Assembly: GCA_029449245.1 (NCBI GenBank)
Contig: JANATF010000013.1
Span: 1,116,001-1,180,000, forward strand
From: Mortierella alpina
Taxonomy: Eukaryota; Mortierellomycota; Mortierellomycetes; Mortierellales; Mortierellaceae
DNA: 64,000 nt
Direction of reading: 5' to 3'
The notes beneath the pieces were generated by a model. That model saw only the letters and a list, made by a program, of their open reading frames with translations, did no database searches and was not told the DNA's origin. Numbering within the stretch: position 1 is the stretch's first letter; each line of letters starts with the position of its first letter. Both the position numbers and the translations under genes were made by a program. Shown in pieces: positions 10,801-22,529 of this stretch.

Positions 10801-13175
10801 CGATGACAATGGGAATGTCGAGCAAAACTTGTGCCAGGCCAAAGGCGGACGGTCGATACATGGCATATTGCTTGAGTTTGTAAAGAATGGGTCGACCTTG
10901 GAGAGCGTTTGGGAGCTCTGCCTGCGAGATCAAGGCATTGAACAGCAATGAAAAGAAGATGACACCGCCACGAGTGAATGCGCCTACAAAAAAAAGCCAT
11001 AGAGAACAAGAAACAATGAAAAAACCTAGGGTGAGAAGCATGTTCGTTTACAATTGATATCCAATGTTGACCAAAAAATAGTCTCGCTGTAAAAATAGTC
11101 TCAGTGTCAGGCTGGCCTTACCAGAACTGGTGGTGGGTAGCATGAAGAAGCAAGTACCGACAATGATCGCCAAAATGAGCATCTGGTAGCAAGGCCGAGA
11201 GAGAGAGAGCGAGTGTGTGAGTGAAATACGAGGCATTTAGGCATTTAGCAGATTGACGAGGAGACAATGCGCCATGATCAACCGGCTTCAATTCAGACTC
11301 AACTCACCGAAACGTATCGCGAGATCAAGCTGGAGATGTCACCGCGAACCAGTTGAACTTGTCGAATGGTCATTGCCCAAACTTGATTCAAATAGGTGAT
11401 AGTGTAAGGGTTCTTGACTGAAACGTGCTTCTGCTTGTCCTGCTTAGTCGCCTCCATGAATTGGTTCTTGCTGTCACCCGCATCTTCCATCCGTTCATCA
11501 TACTCTTTGATCTGCTTGCATGTCATCTCATAGAACACCGACTGTTTGTAAGCGGCCTCAAACTGCTCTGGTGAGTTGGGAAGACTGGCTGCTTTAGAAG
11601 GGTCCAGTCCAAGGGCCGCTTTTCTCTCGTGTATGTCCGTTATAGCAGTCAAAAAGTCGGCAGTGGTCTGTCTCGCGGGGCAGTCGAATCCCAAGTCGAT
11701 GAAATACTGGCGCGCATATTCAGCAGGTCCAAAGTAGATACAATGACCATCGTAGAGCAAGAGCACCTTGTCAAAGAGGTCGTAGATGTTCTCTGATGCC
11801 TGATAAATGGAGACCATGGTCGCTCGCCGCAAGAGATTGGTGGAGACACGGAGCGATTTGACGTAGTCCAGTGCGGAGGACGCATCGAGACCACGAGTCG
11901 ATCCATCCCACATGTTGATCGAGGAGCGCGTCGCCATCTGCTCTGCAATCGATAAGCGCTTCCGCTCTCCTCCAGAAACACCACGAATGAATGCGTTTCC
12001 AACAAGAGTATCCTTTTGGCGGGTGAGACCGTACATCTTCGTGAGTACGTCCAGGAATTTGTCACGAAAGTCCTTCCGCGAGCTCATGTCCGGCAAGCGT
12101 GCACGGGGCGTCTTTGCTTTGATCGCAGTTTCGAGTGTCTGGCGGACAGTCAGGGTTGGGTAGTGAAAGTCATCTAAGGTGCGCAGAAATCGGTCAGCAT
12201 AGTAATGAAAAAAAAAAAATCGTGCCATGGCGTCATGTTGCTGCAACAATCAATCATTGACGAACATCACTCACCCTCCTGATTGTATAGAACTTCGCCC
12301 TTGTAATGCTTGGCAACCGTGTCGGCACTCAAGTTGTTGAAACTGACATCCCCTAAAACCTTCTTGTAGTTTTTTCGGTCGTTTGCCAGGACTCGCAGGA
12401 GCGTTGAGCAGCCAGAGCCAGGACGGCCCAGGACTAAAATCATCTCTCCTTCTTCACAGCAGCCGTCCATTGGGTGTAGAATTGTCTTTGTAATCTTTTT
12501 GGAGCTGGCCTCCCGGTCCCGGTTGGTGCACTTGCGCACCCAAAAGAAGGGGTTGAGAAGCCTCACCAAGGCCACAAATGGATCACCAGTCGTCGAAATG
12601 TGCTGCTCACCCACGCCCTCACCGATCACATTGAGCTGTTTCCAACAGACACCCATTGTCCTCATCTTGAGGCCCTTAGCCTTAGCATTTGGAAGAATAT
12701 TTTCCTTGAGATGAGCCTCGTAATCAAAATCACCCTCCCGTCTGATCGCCTCTTCCTGAGTTGATGGAAGCGTTGGCACCGCCTTTTTTGAACTCTTCCG
12801 TCTGACGACTGTGGGCTCTTGATCATCAGGAAAAGATGCGCGACGAGAGAGGCCGGAGAGCGTTCGCTCGAGCATTCGAAAGTCACGCTCAGCATCGACG
12901 ACATCAACCTTACTGGGCCCTTCACCCCATCGACCACCGAGGGCGTTTTGGTAAGCCTCGTCTGCCGTCAGCTCTGGAAGATCATCGTCCTCATCTTCGT
13001 CCTCTAGATCAGAATCTCCAAATTCTGAAGGTGGCGGGATAATACTGTTCATTCGGTGCATACGAGGGGTTGAGGAGGGATTGCGAAGAATGCCATTGCG
13101 GGCTGTTGGCGATGGTGCTTGGGGTGGGACAGGAGAGCCGTTGCCTATGGTTGGCGACTGAGGACCCTGGGACAT
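7859..13175 (-). CDS. PDR-type (ABCG) full-length ABC transporter
   Basis: Multi-exon gene from ATG 13173-13175 to TAG 7859-7861, roughly 1450 residues, arranged NBD1-TMD1-NBD2-TMD2 as in fungal pleiotropic drug resistance pumps of the plasma membrane. The N-terminus is Pro/Ser-rich and acidic ([14 protein letters not shown]). NBD1 has the Walker A typical of this family (GRPGSGCST, lysine replaced by cysteine), signature VSGGERKRL and Walker B/D-loop WDGSTRGLD lacking the catalytic Glu. NBD2 has canonical Walker A (GSSGAGKTT), diverged signature ISVEERKRL, and [12 protein letters not shown]. This asymmetric pair of ATP sites is normal for PDR pumps. TMD helices lie at about 10270-11310 and 7859-8830, with cysteine-rich external loops ([15 protein letters not shown]). 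At least six introns are apparent, e.g. about 12173-12273 and near 11300, 10330-10480 and 8230-8290. Substrates cannot be told from sequence. Confidence 0.92.
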
Positions 13176-14320
13176 TGTCGATTATGTAAGGAGGGTATGG
13201 ACTGCGAGCACCCCAAACCAATTGTGACAAGAGAGATGAGCAGGGTTTACGGAAATAGAGAAAAAAGGGTGTGAGATGGGTTTTATAGTCGGTGGGAGTA
13301 GGAAAGATGAGGGTCAGAAGGAGAAAGAGAAGTAGGTGGAGCAAGAAGAAACATATTCTAGTTCCGTTCGTCAGATCATACACCCACTCTTTCAATCCCA
13401 ACCAACTCTCGGGTGCTCTCTCCCATGCGTGTTTTTACAGCTCGACTCCCTTTATTCCGAAGTCTCGGAACTATGATTGTTCCCCGTCGACCATCGTCCT
13501 GCTCATGTCGTGTATACACAAAGAAGGTAGCACTTTTAAGCGACCTTGAAGGGATTTACCCATGGATCAACCGTTTGCAGATTTGGTAAGCAGACCGGTG
13601 ATAGGAGGGGCAAAGCGGGACCAACTGTGTAACCCGGTTTCAGACCTTTCCTGCAGGCTTCCAGTCACCTTTGCGGTGACACCTCGCGGCACGATAGCAG
13701 CGGTTCTTCCTGTCGGTTGTTGAAGCCGAGGCATGAGCCATCTTTCGAAAGGCTGCCGCACGGCTCTTCAAGTTCCGGTGTCTTCTCTTGCCGCGCTTCC
13801 ACAGGGCCGATAGCCCGAGAAAAGGGTATTTATTTACGGGTGCCCGTACTTTGTTCCCAGGAGCAATTGTTATCCCCACAAGCGTTGCATGTCTTGGAAG
13901 TGGGGCGTTGTTCTATTTTCGTTGCGTACTCCACGCATGAACACCTGCCATGCAGGTGTTGAACGGCCATCCTTCAGCGTGAGCTGCCAACTGCGATAAC
14001 GAGTAAAGAGGGCTATGCCTGCTGTAGCCAATAAGACGGCGCCCTATTGTTATCTATCCACTATGGAATCGCGCCCGTGCCGTCGACTGGGCAACACAGG
14101 GCCTGACCTGGGAACCGGCCCTGGAGGGTTCTCGACTCTTGGCGGGCTGTGCAGCGAGCACCATCTGACAGGCACTGGTTTTTTCAAACAGCACACTCAG
14201 ACCTTGCGTCTGTGCTTTCTTGTTGCTTTCCACCTCTGCCCTTATCTCCCACCTCTTTCCTCCGTCTCTCCATTCGCACATTTTGCCAAACCACTCAAGA
14301 AATATACCCACCGCCTCGCC
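13176..14320. promoter_or_regulatory. Divergent intergenic region between ABC transporter and UAP1
   Basis: About 1.1 kb separate the divergent start codons of the ABC transporter and the pyrophosphorylase gene, so promoters of both must lie here. CT-rich leader-like sequence precedes 14320. Short frames at 13567-13960 have no recognisable domains. No specific binding site is claimed. Confidence 0.4.
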
Positions 14321-16335
14321 ATGATTGCCGCAACCGCCCCACTCTCCATTCAAACACCCAAGCCCTTCGACACACTCTCCTCCTCGGCGTCCTCGTCGTC
14401 CTCGTCCTTGACATTGGCCGAGCTGAAGGCACGTTATCAGGCCGCTGGCCAGTCCCACCTCTTGACCTACTACGACACCCTCACGACCAAGGAGCAAGCA
14501 TCGCTGTTGAGCCAACTCTCCACACTCAATGTCGAGCGCGTGAACCGAATCCACACTCGGGCCACCACTTGCCCCTCCCCCCTGCTCGAGAACCAGTCTG
14601 TGTTCTTAGCCCCACTCCCCGAAGAATGCTTTGATTCGATGCTGGAGGCAGCTCCAGAGCGAATTCAGGAATGGGAGACCCTTGGGCTGAAGCAGATTGC
14701 TCAGAACAAGGTCGGAGTTATCCTGCTGGCAGGCGGCCAGGGGACGAGACTAGGATCGAGTGCGCCCAAGGGCTGTTACGATATCCACCTGCCGTCGACA
14801 AAGTCGTTGTTTCAGATCCAAGCGGAGCGCATTCATCGACTGCAGGTCCTGGCAAAGGAGTACCAACAGAAGCAGCAACCGCCACAGGGACAGCAGCAGA
14901 GCCAGGAGGTCGTCATTCCGTGGTATGTCATGACCTCTGGACCAACAAGAGAGGCCACAGTGCACTTCTTTGAGGAGAACCACTATTTTGGACTCGACCG
15001 AGCCAATATTGTGTTCTTTGAGCAAGGTAACCAAGAAAATACAGGATTGGCGTACCTCTCAACGAAAGGGCTGTCTTGCTCATGGACCCAAAAATGCCGA
15101 TGGGCTTTTCGTTGATCAGGGGCGTCAGAATATTATTTCACAGAAGCGAGAGGAGTTGGCCAATCAGCTAAGGTTCTGGATGGAGGATGGGGGGATAGAG
15201 AGGCGTGCGGCGGTGAAGAGGAAAAAACGTGTTCGCCATTACCACACAAGGGTCGGTGGGACAGGGAGCCTGTCCATCATTTTTTTATTTTGTGGATCTC
15301 TTGCTTCTTGGACCGGGGACCCTGAATGAGTACTAGACGACGATACTCTTTATCCGATGGCCTCAAATGTGTTGTGTGCACTTGCAAACTAGTCATGCCA
15401 CTTACAATGTGTATCTTGACTCCAATTGAACAGGAACACTCCCTTGCCTCACCTTTGACGGCAAGATTATGATGGAGTCCAAGTCCCAGATCGCGGTTGC
15501 GCCGGACGGCAACGGAGGTGTTTATGCAGCTTTACGTGAAACAGGTGTCCTCACAGATATGGCGTCCCGCAAGGTCGAGTACCTGCATGCTTACTGCGTC
15601 GACAATTGTCTCGTCCGAGTCGCCGACCCAGTCTTTATCGGCTACTGCATTCAAAAGAATGCCGATTGTGGCGCCAAGGTTGTGCGCAAAAAGTCGTGGG
15701 ATGAACCTGTCGGCGTCGTTTGTTTGAGGAACTCTGCCTTCAACGTGGTCGAGTATTCAGAGATTGACGAGGAAGTCGCGCAGAGGAGGAACGCTCGCAA
15801 TGGACAGTTGGCGTTTGGGGCTGGAAATATTGCCAACCATTTCTACACGCTCGATTTTCTGAACAAGGTGGCGAGTGAGTCCTTTGAAGGTGGGCTCGAG
15901 TACCATATTGCTCGCAAGAAGATCAAATGCATCGACTTTTCGACCGGACAAGTGGCCGCGCCGCTCAAGGTCAATGGCATGAAGCTGGAGATGTTTGTCT
16001 TTGATGTGTTCCCCTTCACAAAGCGGATGGCTGTCTTTGAGGTTGACCGACTCGACGAGTTTTCACCATTGAAGAACGCGCCTGGTTCGGGTCAGGATTG
16101 TCCCGAGACCTCGAGGAGGGATATTTTGCAGCAACACATTCGTTTCATTGAGAATGCTGGGGGGGAGGTCGTTGTAGGAGAGACCGACAAGCCATTGGAG
16201 GGTGCGCCAACTCTAGAAATTTCGCCTCTGGTGACCTATTCCGGCGAGGGACTGAAGGCTATTGTCGCGGGAAAGAAGATCAAGACGCCAGTGACAATCG
16301 CTTCTCTGGAGGACCTCGAAAGAGCTGTCTATTAG
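14321..16335 (+). CDS. UAP1: UDP-N-acetylglucosamine pyrophosphorylase
   Basis: Two exons, 14321-15026 and 15434-16335, joined in frame (GAG CAA G|GA ACA) give 535 residues. The enzyme makes UDP-GlcNAc from UTP and GlcNAc-1-phosphate, the precursor of chitin, N-glycans and GPI anchors, and is cytosolic. The N-terminal half holds the uridyltransferase signature LLAGGQGTRLGSSAPKGCYD. It is followed by VIPWYVMTSG and the FFEQGTLPCLT strand across the splice site, then VAPDGNGGVYAAL, LHAYCVDNCLVRVADP and VVCLRNSAFNVVEYSEI, all eukaryotic UAP1 hallmarks. The start was chosen because an upstream in-frame ATG (14015) would add sequence resembling untranslated leader and the family begins shortly before the LAELKARYQ helix. 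The 407-nt intron is much longer than its neighbours'. The N-terminal Ser-rich tract is not conserved in the family. Confidence 0.95.
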
Positions 16336-16564
16336 ACGAGACCCCGCCCAACATCCATATCCTAATGTCAATGTCCCATTTTGTAGATTTGGTGGATCCA
16401 GGAAATACTTCAATCACAAGTCTTCTTGGCGCCCTTCATTTTACTCTATGTCCCTCAAGATGCATCATGTTGAAATACGTGTATCGAAAACCAAACTCTA
16501 GCGCGTTTTATTCTCGAGCAGTGTCTATGGTTTGAAAAAAACAGAGAAGGTGGGTCTTCTCCAT

Positions 16565-17477
16565 TTACTTCTGGTAGTTCCAGACCATGGACAACACTAT
16601 TGAGGTCAAATAAATGCAAGTAGCAGAAAAAAAAACCATTAGCACAAAGGTCGCAAAAATGAACTTGCACACTGTTACGCTGGTGATCATAAAGAATACG
16701 TACAACCATCCTTGGTGGCAAGGCGGTTGATGGAGTCATCAGCCTCGGACTGGGCACGAACGTAACCAGACAGGGCGTAGGTGGTGAAAGAGCCGGTGTA
16801 GCGACCGGTCTCGTCAACATCTCCGACGTTGATCTGGACCGAGGCGTGGTCCTTGGCACCGATAAGGCGGTTAGTGGCGGAGCTGTTGGTGTAAGGCAGA
16901 AAGGGGTATAAAGGGTCAGCACTGGAGCTCTTTAAACGTATGGTCTATTGGCGGGTGTTCCTGTTGCTATGAGGTCCTGTCCACGGTCTTCCAACTGATA
17001 CAAAGTCGAGCCAAAGCGCAGGTTGTTGTTCACGGTATCATCATGCACTTCAGTAAACATGTGTTTTTGGGTTGCCTGTTCTTTTGCTGTTGGGTAGAGC
17101 ACGATTCTGCCCTGAGATGACCTGCTTGTGATGTCGAGCACCTAGTAAGATTGATGATGGTTTCTGCATGTTCCACCTCGCTCTTCCTTTTCCTGAAAGA
17201 AACAATCAGCCGCGCCAGCTCTTCTCGATGATTGCATAGTTTTCATTTTTCCTTGATCCAGCTTGAATGTTGTTTTGTATATAATCGCAGACAATGTTGT
17301 GTTGCAGAGATGCGATTAATCGCTTGGATCCAACTGTGCTTCTGATCCCGAGTGGCGAGATCCAATGAGATCCGACTGTGTCTTTCATGATCCTGGACAC
17401 GATGCTGATCTGGATGCGATGGATGCGTACCACTTGCGGGGGACGTAGGTCTCGAGGGTGATCTGGGGGGTCTCCAT
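16565..17477 (-). CDS. RPS21: 40S ribosomal protein eS21
   Basis: Three exons on the minus strand: 17431-17477, 16704-16882 and 16565-16596. Joined, they encode 85 residues, matching the 83-87 of the family. Exon 1 gives [15 protein letters not shown]; the following cysteine codon is split TG|C across a 548-nt intron. Exon 2 gives [20 protein letters not shown] and then [20 protein letters not shown], both diagnostic of eS21. Exon 3 completes [13 protein letters not shown]. The protein sits on the small-subunit head/platform region and is needed for 18S maturation. The long first intron close behind the start codon is typical of highly expressed ribosomal protein genes. It converges on UAP1, with 229 bp between the stop codons. 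Confidence 0.95.
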
Positions 17478-18500
17478 TGTGATGATTTGAAAGCAAAGGG
17501 AAGGAACAAAAAAATGCGCACTGCGATTGTGTTTTGTTGTGAAAGAATTTTTTTTTCCTGCCCGTGTCACGTGCATTTTCCTGGTCAATGGGCAATTTTT
17601 TTTCGATATGCTCTGCGGTGTGTCGCGACCCACTCAAGATGTGGGCCGATTAATGATTGTCGGATCCCTGGGATCTTCGAGAAGCTTCGCTGAATAGTAT
17701 GCGGACGACTTGTTATCAGATCCTGGCATTGGGAGAATGTCTCCAATCAGTGTCACTGACCCACTTATTCATGGCTGGGGGGCAACACACGTCTCTGGCC
17801 GTCGGAGAGTTTCATCCGATGGTCTCTATTCGCTACCACCCGCATGTGCAAAGTTTCTTATGTGGGTGGATCACATGCAGCGAAAGCTGCGTCTCGTACA
17901 TTGCAATAGTCGCCAATGTGGAGTAGCATAAGAGCCGAGAGACCCTGCTGGGTATAACACCAAATGGGGTGTGCCGGAGGAATACAGCAAAGGGAGGCCT
18001 TTCGCTTACTTCGGCAGTCTCGAACTTGCCACTTCTGCCCGGATATGGCGCGGTCTCACAAAAAAACTGGGTTTTCAAGTATATGTTGCCGAGGAATGCA
18101 AAAGTGAGCGAATGAAGATTTATAATGTAGGAGGATCATGAGCAAGGATGGAGTGCTGGCGCAAGGCCAAGACGTGCACGGTGAAGTCGTGCGGTTGGTA
18201 ATGCAGTACAGTAGAGAAGCTTTTAAGGTTGCGCCGTACCTGAGCACGAATGACGGCATTTTAAGGTTGGCTGGCAATCATTTTGAAATTCTCGCAACAG
18301 GGCCTTGTTATCAATTGGCCTTGCTTACAAAACACACACAGCGCACCAGAGCACGACGAAAGCTATAAAAGGAAGGGTCAATCAGCACCTCCATGAATCT
18401 TCACTCACTCGCATTCAAACCACAGTTCTAGTCCAAATATCGACACGCCTCCAAGTCAGCCCTCTTCTTATCCCAAGACTTCAAGAAAATATCCATCAAG
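17478..18500. promoter_or_regulatory. Divergent intergenic region, eS21 and small gene
   Basis: This holds the eS21 promoter and leader on one side and, on the other, a TATAAAA at 18364-18370 about 137 bp before the ATG at 18501, followed by CT/CA-rich leader-like sequence. Other short frames lack recognisable features. Confidence 0.4.
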
Positions 18501-18722
18501 ATGACCGGCCAAGCTTACACTCGCTCTCAAAATCGTGCCTCGGCAACGTCCATTCGAAGCTCGGCTTCCTCCTCGAATCCCAAGATCGTGCGGTTGCGCA
18601 ACATGGCCAGCACTCCTGTTCACAATCCCTCCCTTGGAATGTCACCAACTACCGCACTTGACAGTCTTATGCCTTTGTCCAGAAACCCATGGAGCAACAT
18701 CCCTACCCTGATCGATCATTGA
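18501..18722 (+). CDS. Small putative protein, Ser/Asn-rich, unknown
   Basis: A 73-residue frame with ATG in a good context (ATCAAGATG), preceded by a TATAAAA at 18364-18370 and a CT-rich leader without other ATGs near the start. The product is basic and rich in Ser, Thr, Asn and Pro, with no membrane segment, signal peptide or recognisable domain; it is likely disordered. The promoter layout resembles that of the secreted-protein gene at 30994. It could be a real small gene or an unannotated transcript's chance frame. Transcript data would decide. Confidence 0.4.
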   Translation: MTGQAYTRSQNRASATSIRSSASSSNPKIVRLRNMASTPVHNPSLGMSPTTALDSLMPLSRNPWSNIPTLIDH

Positions 18723-19101
18723 AACCCCAAGGGAACCAAGCTACCGAGTCTGCATTGGTCCGCACCTTGACCAGCTGAACACCAGGGAGTGTGTAACCCG
18801 TTAATACTATGTAGCCATGGTCCGCCTGCAGGGACAATTGGAAATTATTCATCGCAAAGTGGCTCAAGCACGAGAAATCACCCGTAGTCTGCTCGAACTC
18901 AAGTGGACCAGCAACTGCGCTATTGCCAATCGATATTGATGAGAGGAACACACACATAACTGAAACGTTTCGTATGCTTGACGTCTCAACTTGCCAAGAA
19001 TCGCCGAATAAAGAATTCGTTATCAGATGCTCGAGAATAATCGATTTCCGTCTCTTTGTCCCTTTAAAAATAAAAAATAAATTGGTTGTCTTCTCGGTCT
19101 T
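18723..19101. other. Convergent intergenic region
   Basis: Lies between the 3' ends of the small plus-strand gene and the large minus-strand F-box gene. AT-rich toward 19060-19110. I see no gene in it. Confidence 0.35.
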
Positions 19102-21630
19102 TTATTTTTTCAATGGATGGTCTTCTGTCAACGAAGTATGAGAAAAACGCTCGGGCCATTCTTGAGCCAAGCATATTTCGAAAGCGAGCCAGCCTACAAC
19201 AAGGTCATCGCCCGCTCTTGTCTTTCTGGTCCATGCCCTGCTACTATGATCAATGCTGCTGTTTCTGCCGACGCCAGTCTTGACCACCTCCTCCGTCAGG
19301 TTCCCGCTCTTGTTGATGATCGATCTTAGCTGAGGCCAGTGATGCTTCATCCACTTGACCTCCGGGCGCGCCATCTTATTCTCCCACCCCGTCACAACAA
19401 GTTCCTTCATGTTTGAAAGCCCCTTGAGTCGATCCAGCCCTGCATCGAGTGCCCATGGGATGCCACGCGGGTGCTCGACCAAGAAGCGAAAGGCCTTGAA
19501 CCCGCCAGAGAGATCCAAAGATTCGATCTCTGTAAGCTTTGAGAGTTGCTCCAGAACCGAGTCCTGTACATCCCGCAGCCAAATCATGTTTGAGGTCGAA
19601 GACGTGGACTGCCTTTGTCCTTGTTCTGTCTCAGCTGTATCCTCCTCCTCGCTGGTCTGTGCCTCCTGCTCCCCTTCTCCCCTCTCCTCGTTGTCGTCTT
19701 CTGCTGCTGCCTCCTCAGCTTCAGGATCAAGTGTCTCCAGTATAACGACATCCTCTGACTGGATTCTCAGAATCCTCTGCATTGGGAAGAACAATGGCAC
19801 TGCACCGCTCTGTCCAAGCTCTTGTCCCGGATCCCGCTGGGTGTCGTCCCTCAGGCATAGCTCCCACAGTTCCGAATCTGGTCTCGCCAGGCAGATCAAA
19901 AGCCTCAACCGCCGCAATTTGACGCATGCCCAAGATTCTTGGGATCGCAAGAGGTCCTCGCCCCACAACACGCCTTGTGGGCCCATGAACTCGAGTAGCT
20001 CGGGACAGTGGCAAAGTAGAAGATGGACATCTGTTGACTTGATCCAAGCGCTGTTGGTCAGGTCCAGATGGGTCAAGATCGAGCAATGGTGGTTGTTGGA
20101 GATCAGACTGGAAATAAAATTCGGTTCGAGAGTGTGTGAGGTCAAGTCAAGGGATGTCAGCGTGTACTGGGAAGAATCTAGGAGGTTCTGACAAAAGACT
20201 GCTGCGGGCAGTGGTGCCTGGTCGTGTGTGTAGTGAGTCAGCTGTGGACAGGTCCAGCTGACACTGAATGCTGGAGGTGCATGTGGCGATAGTGCTTCTA
20301 CTTGGTTGACTGGTGGGTGATTGAGATGTGCTCCAGTAGTAGTATTGAACCCAGGAGGAGCTTGGCACATAGCGAGCTGAAGGCGCCGCAGGGAAGGTCC
20401 GTTGATTAACAGATGTAGGGGCGGGAAGTGAGGTTTATCCAGCGTCAAGGATTGGATTTGCTGAAGGTCCAGAATCGCTTTGCGATTCCTTGCCTGTGAC
20501 TCTTGTCCTTCACTATCTATCTGCGATGGGTGGACCGGCGCTGGAGCTGCGTCAGTGGAGCTGGCCATCTCACTCAGCTCTGGCCAGTTGCTTGTGGTGT
20601 CAAACATCAGTGTCCGTAGATGAAGCCGTTGCAGTTTAGGGCAGTTCACGATGATCCGGTTGAGCTCCTGGACGGATGCCCTCAAGTGCTGCAGCCTGAG
20701 CTCAACCAGCTGCATGGGGTTCTCTGAGGGAGTTCTTTTTAAAAGGTATCCGCCGATCTGGAACATGTGTGCGTCAGAGACGCCCATCCAGTTGAAGGAC
20801 TTTAACTGGGGGTGGTGGTGCAACAGCGCCAAGATCCGGTTGCTGGTTTTGACAAAGTATGCGTCCATCTTCTGACCGTAGCGGAGAGCCACTGTGGTGT
20901 TGAAAAGCGAGTTCCGCTCTTGGCTCTCCTTGTCCTGAGACTCGACTGATCCCCCACGGTCCAGGTCCCACTCGTCATCTTGTCTGGTCCAGCAGCACAG
21001 CGAGAGGTTTCTCGTGTTGAGTTTGACAGTCAGATGCTGCAAGTTGGGGCAGTGGAGAGCAGAGTCGAGGTTGTAGTCTGGAGATCGTAAGGTGCCGGTG
21101 TCCTGACTGTCGCTCGCGCTCCTCGAGTACTTTTTCTTTAGGTTGCTCTTTGCTCCTTGGTGACTGACTGTTGGCTCTTCGATCGCCAGCGACCGAGTGT
21201 AGGAGCCATAGGCACGCCACTGCAAGGGCGAAATGATTGCTCCATGCGTCTGACCCGTGAGCTGAAGGTCGTAGTAGAGTAGTCGCCGAAAGTCTGGGCG
21301 CCAGTCCTTGCAGACGCCCATGCAGTGAATCAGGTCCCTGTTGCTGCCGAGGAGGAAGATTCCCACGAGGGAGCGGATCTCGGAGAGGGCGAGGGCATTG
21401 CGGGCGGAACTGGATGTGTGTCCCTGACTGTGCGGATGTCGATGTCGAGGCGGTGTGGGCTGTTGCATGAGGTGTGATGAAGAAAAAAGAGAGATGCCGC
21501 CCGGCGCGCTGATCCCTGTGTTGACGACCTGCGCTTGACGCTGGTGTGAAAGATTGCGCGGTAATCCGCAGCAGGGCGGCGCTGATAGGCTGGTCGCACC
21601 GCCCATGCGCTCCATGCAGCGCATGGCCAT
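19102..21630 (-). CDS. F-box/leucine-rich-repeat-like protein (large)
   Basis: Intronless frame of 842 residues on the minus strand. The F-box-like helix set lies around residues 78-115 (LSEIRSLVGIFLLGSNRDL, then CMGVCKDWRPDFRRLL), so the N-terminal 75 residues before it may be partly untranslated; a later ATG near 21470 (MQQPTPPRH) is an alternative start. Many LRR-like segments follow (LQHLTVKLNTRNLSLC, LVELRLQHLRASVQEL, LQRLHLRTLMF, LTSLDLTSHTL, LTHLDLTNSAW, IESLDLSGGF, MKELVVTGW). An acidic low-complexity stretch (about residues 650-690, rich in Glu/Asp/Gln) sits before the last repeats, at the same relative place as in the F-box gene at 4923. The ending PEVKWMKHHWPQLRSI parallels that gene's AEVEFMDAHWPFLSSI, so the two are distant paralogs. 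Likely SCF substrate adaptor; target unknown. Confidence 0.75.
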   Translation of the reverse strand: MAMRCMERMGGATSLSAPPCCGLPRNLSHQRQAQVVNTGISAPGGISLFSSSHLMQQPTPPRHRHPHSQGHTSSSARNALALSEIRSLVGIFLLGSNRDLIHCMGVCKDWRPDFRRLLYYDLQLTGQTHGAIISPLQWRAYGSYTRSLAIEEPTVSHQGAKSNLKKKYSRSASDSQDTGTLRSPDYNLDSALHCPNLQHLTVKLNTRNLSLCCWTRQDDEWDLDRGGSVESQDKESQERNSLFNTTVALRYGQKMDAYFVKTSNRILALLHHHPQLKSFNWMGVSDAHMFQIGGYLLKRTPSENPMQLVELRLQHLRASVQELNRIIVNCPKLQRLHLRTLMFDTTSNWPELSEMASSTDAAPAPVHPSQIDSEGQESQARNRKAILDLQQIQSLTLDKPHFPPLHLLINGPSLRRLQLAMCQAPPGFNTTTGAHLNHPPVNQVEALSPHAPPAFSVSWTCPQLTHYTHDQAPLPAAVFCQNLLDSSQYTLTSLDLTSHTLEPNFISSLISNNHHCSILTHLDLTNSAWIKSTDVHLLLCHCPELLEFMGPQGVLWGEDLLRSQESWACVKLRRLRLLICLARPDSELWELCLRDDTQRDPGQELGQSGAVPLFFPMQRILRIQSEDVVILETLDPEAEEAAAEDDNEERGEGEQEAQTSEEEDTAETEQGQRQSTSSTSNMIWLRDVQDSVLEQLSKLTEIESLDLSGGFKAFRFLVEHPRGIPWALDAGLDRLKGLSNMKELVVTGWENKMARPEVKWMKHHWPQLRSIINKSGNLTEEVVKTGVGRNSSIDHSSRAWTRKTRAGDDLVVGWLAFEICLAQEWPERFSHTSLTEDHPLKK

Positions 21631-22529
21631 CTTGCCAGGAACACGCGGCTGAGGCCTCGTCGGGTTTGCGCGTCAGGCAGGCAGGCAGCAGCCCTGGGCT
21701 CAGGCACCTGGCGACGCTGGGCCCAGGCACCGAGGGGACGGCCATCGCCAGCAGCCCTTCGCTGACGCGGGCCCTGCTCTGCCTTCCCAGAGGGAGAGGG
21801 CTCAGAGAGACCGAGAGAGAGGGAGGCGTACTCTTTCGCGGATACATGCATCGATGTCATGTCATCGACAGGCGGCGGGCTGAGATCGAGTCCCTTTGCC
21901 CCTGCTCGCATGCCCGCCCCTCTCTCAACCGAAAGCGGCCCTTTCTTTGCTGCGTTGGACCTCTTGCTGCAGCAGCAAGGAGGACGGGTGAGCGCAGAAG
22001 TCAGAGCGCTAAGATACAAGGCACGATAACGCAGACCCCAAGCTCGAGCTCGACCTTGTCCACTCTGTGCTCTGGTGAATGTGCCTTCTCCGCTCCTTCC
22101 TCATCATCTGATTCATCCTCGACACAAGTACCTCGCTGTCGAATTCAGTCTCCCCCTCATGTACATGTCCATCCTGGAACACAAGCACAAGGGCCTAGTC
22201 GCACAAACAGGCAACCCTACTTTAGCGAAACATGCCTGGCTTTGCCCAACTGTTCGCATACCTCTCAAAGCTCTATTTTTCTCTTGCTCTCTTTCTTTCT
22301 TTTTTTTTTTCCCGCTCCCTTTTCTCTCTTTCTCGCTTTCTCTCATTCTCTCCTTCTGGTCCGCGTTCACCCCTTACTCTCGTTTCTTTCCCTCTCGTTC
22401 AACCTTAAAGCACCGTCTTCTTACTCCCCTCACCTTCCACTTGTCCTTTGATCAACCCCACGCAGGTTCACTTTCCTGCTCCACTGCGTGCCTGGTCTCT
22501 GTCTCTGTCTCTGTCACGGTCTCAACACG
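21631..22529. promoter_or_regulatory. Divergent promoter region, F-box gene and TRP-like channel
   Basis: Contains both start regions. From about 22260 to 22510 the plus strand is a dense pyrimidine tract (CTTT/CTCT runs with a 10-T run), typical of the leader or core promoter of strongly transcribed genes in these fungi, directly before the channel ATG at 22530. Open frames on both strands here appear to be by-products of the skewed composition. Confidence 0.45.

Noticed and set aside
14015-14320. N-terminal extension of UAP1 from an upstream ATG
   Set aside because: The added residues resemble translated leader sequence and the enzyme family starts near 14321.
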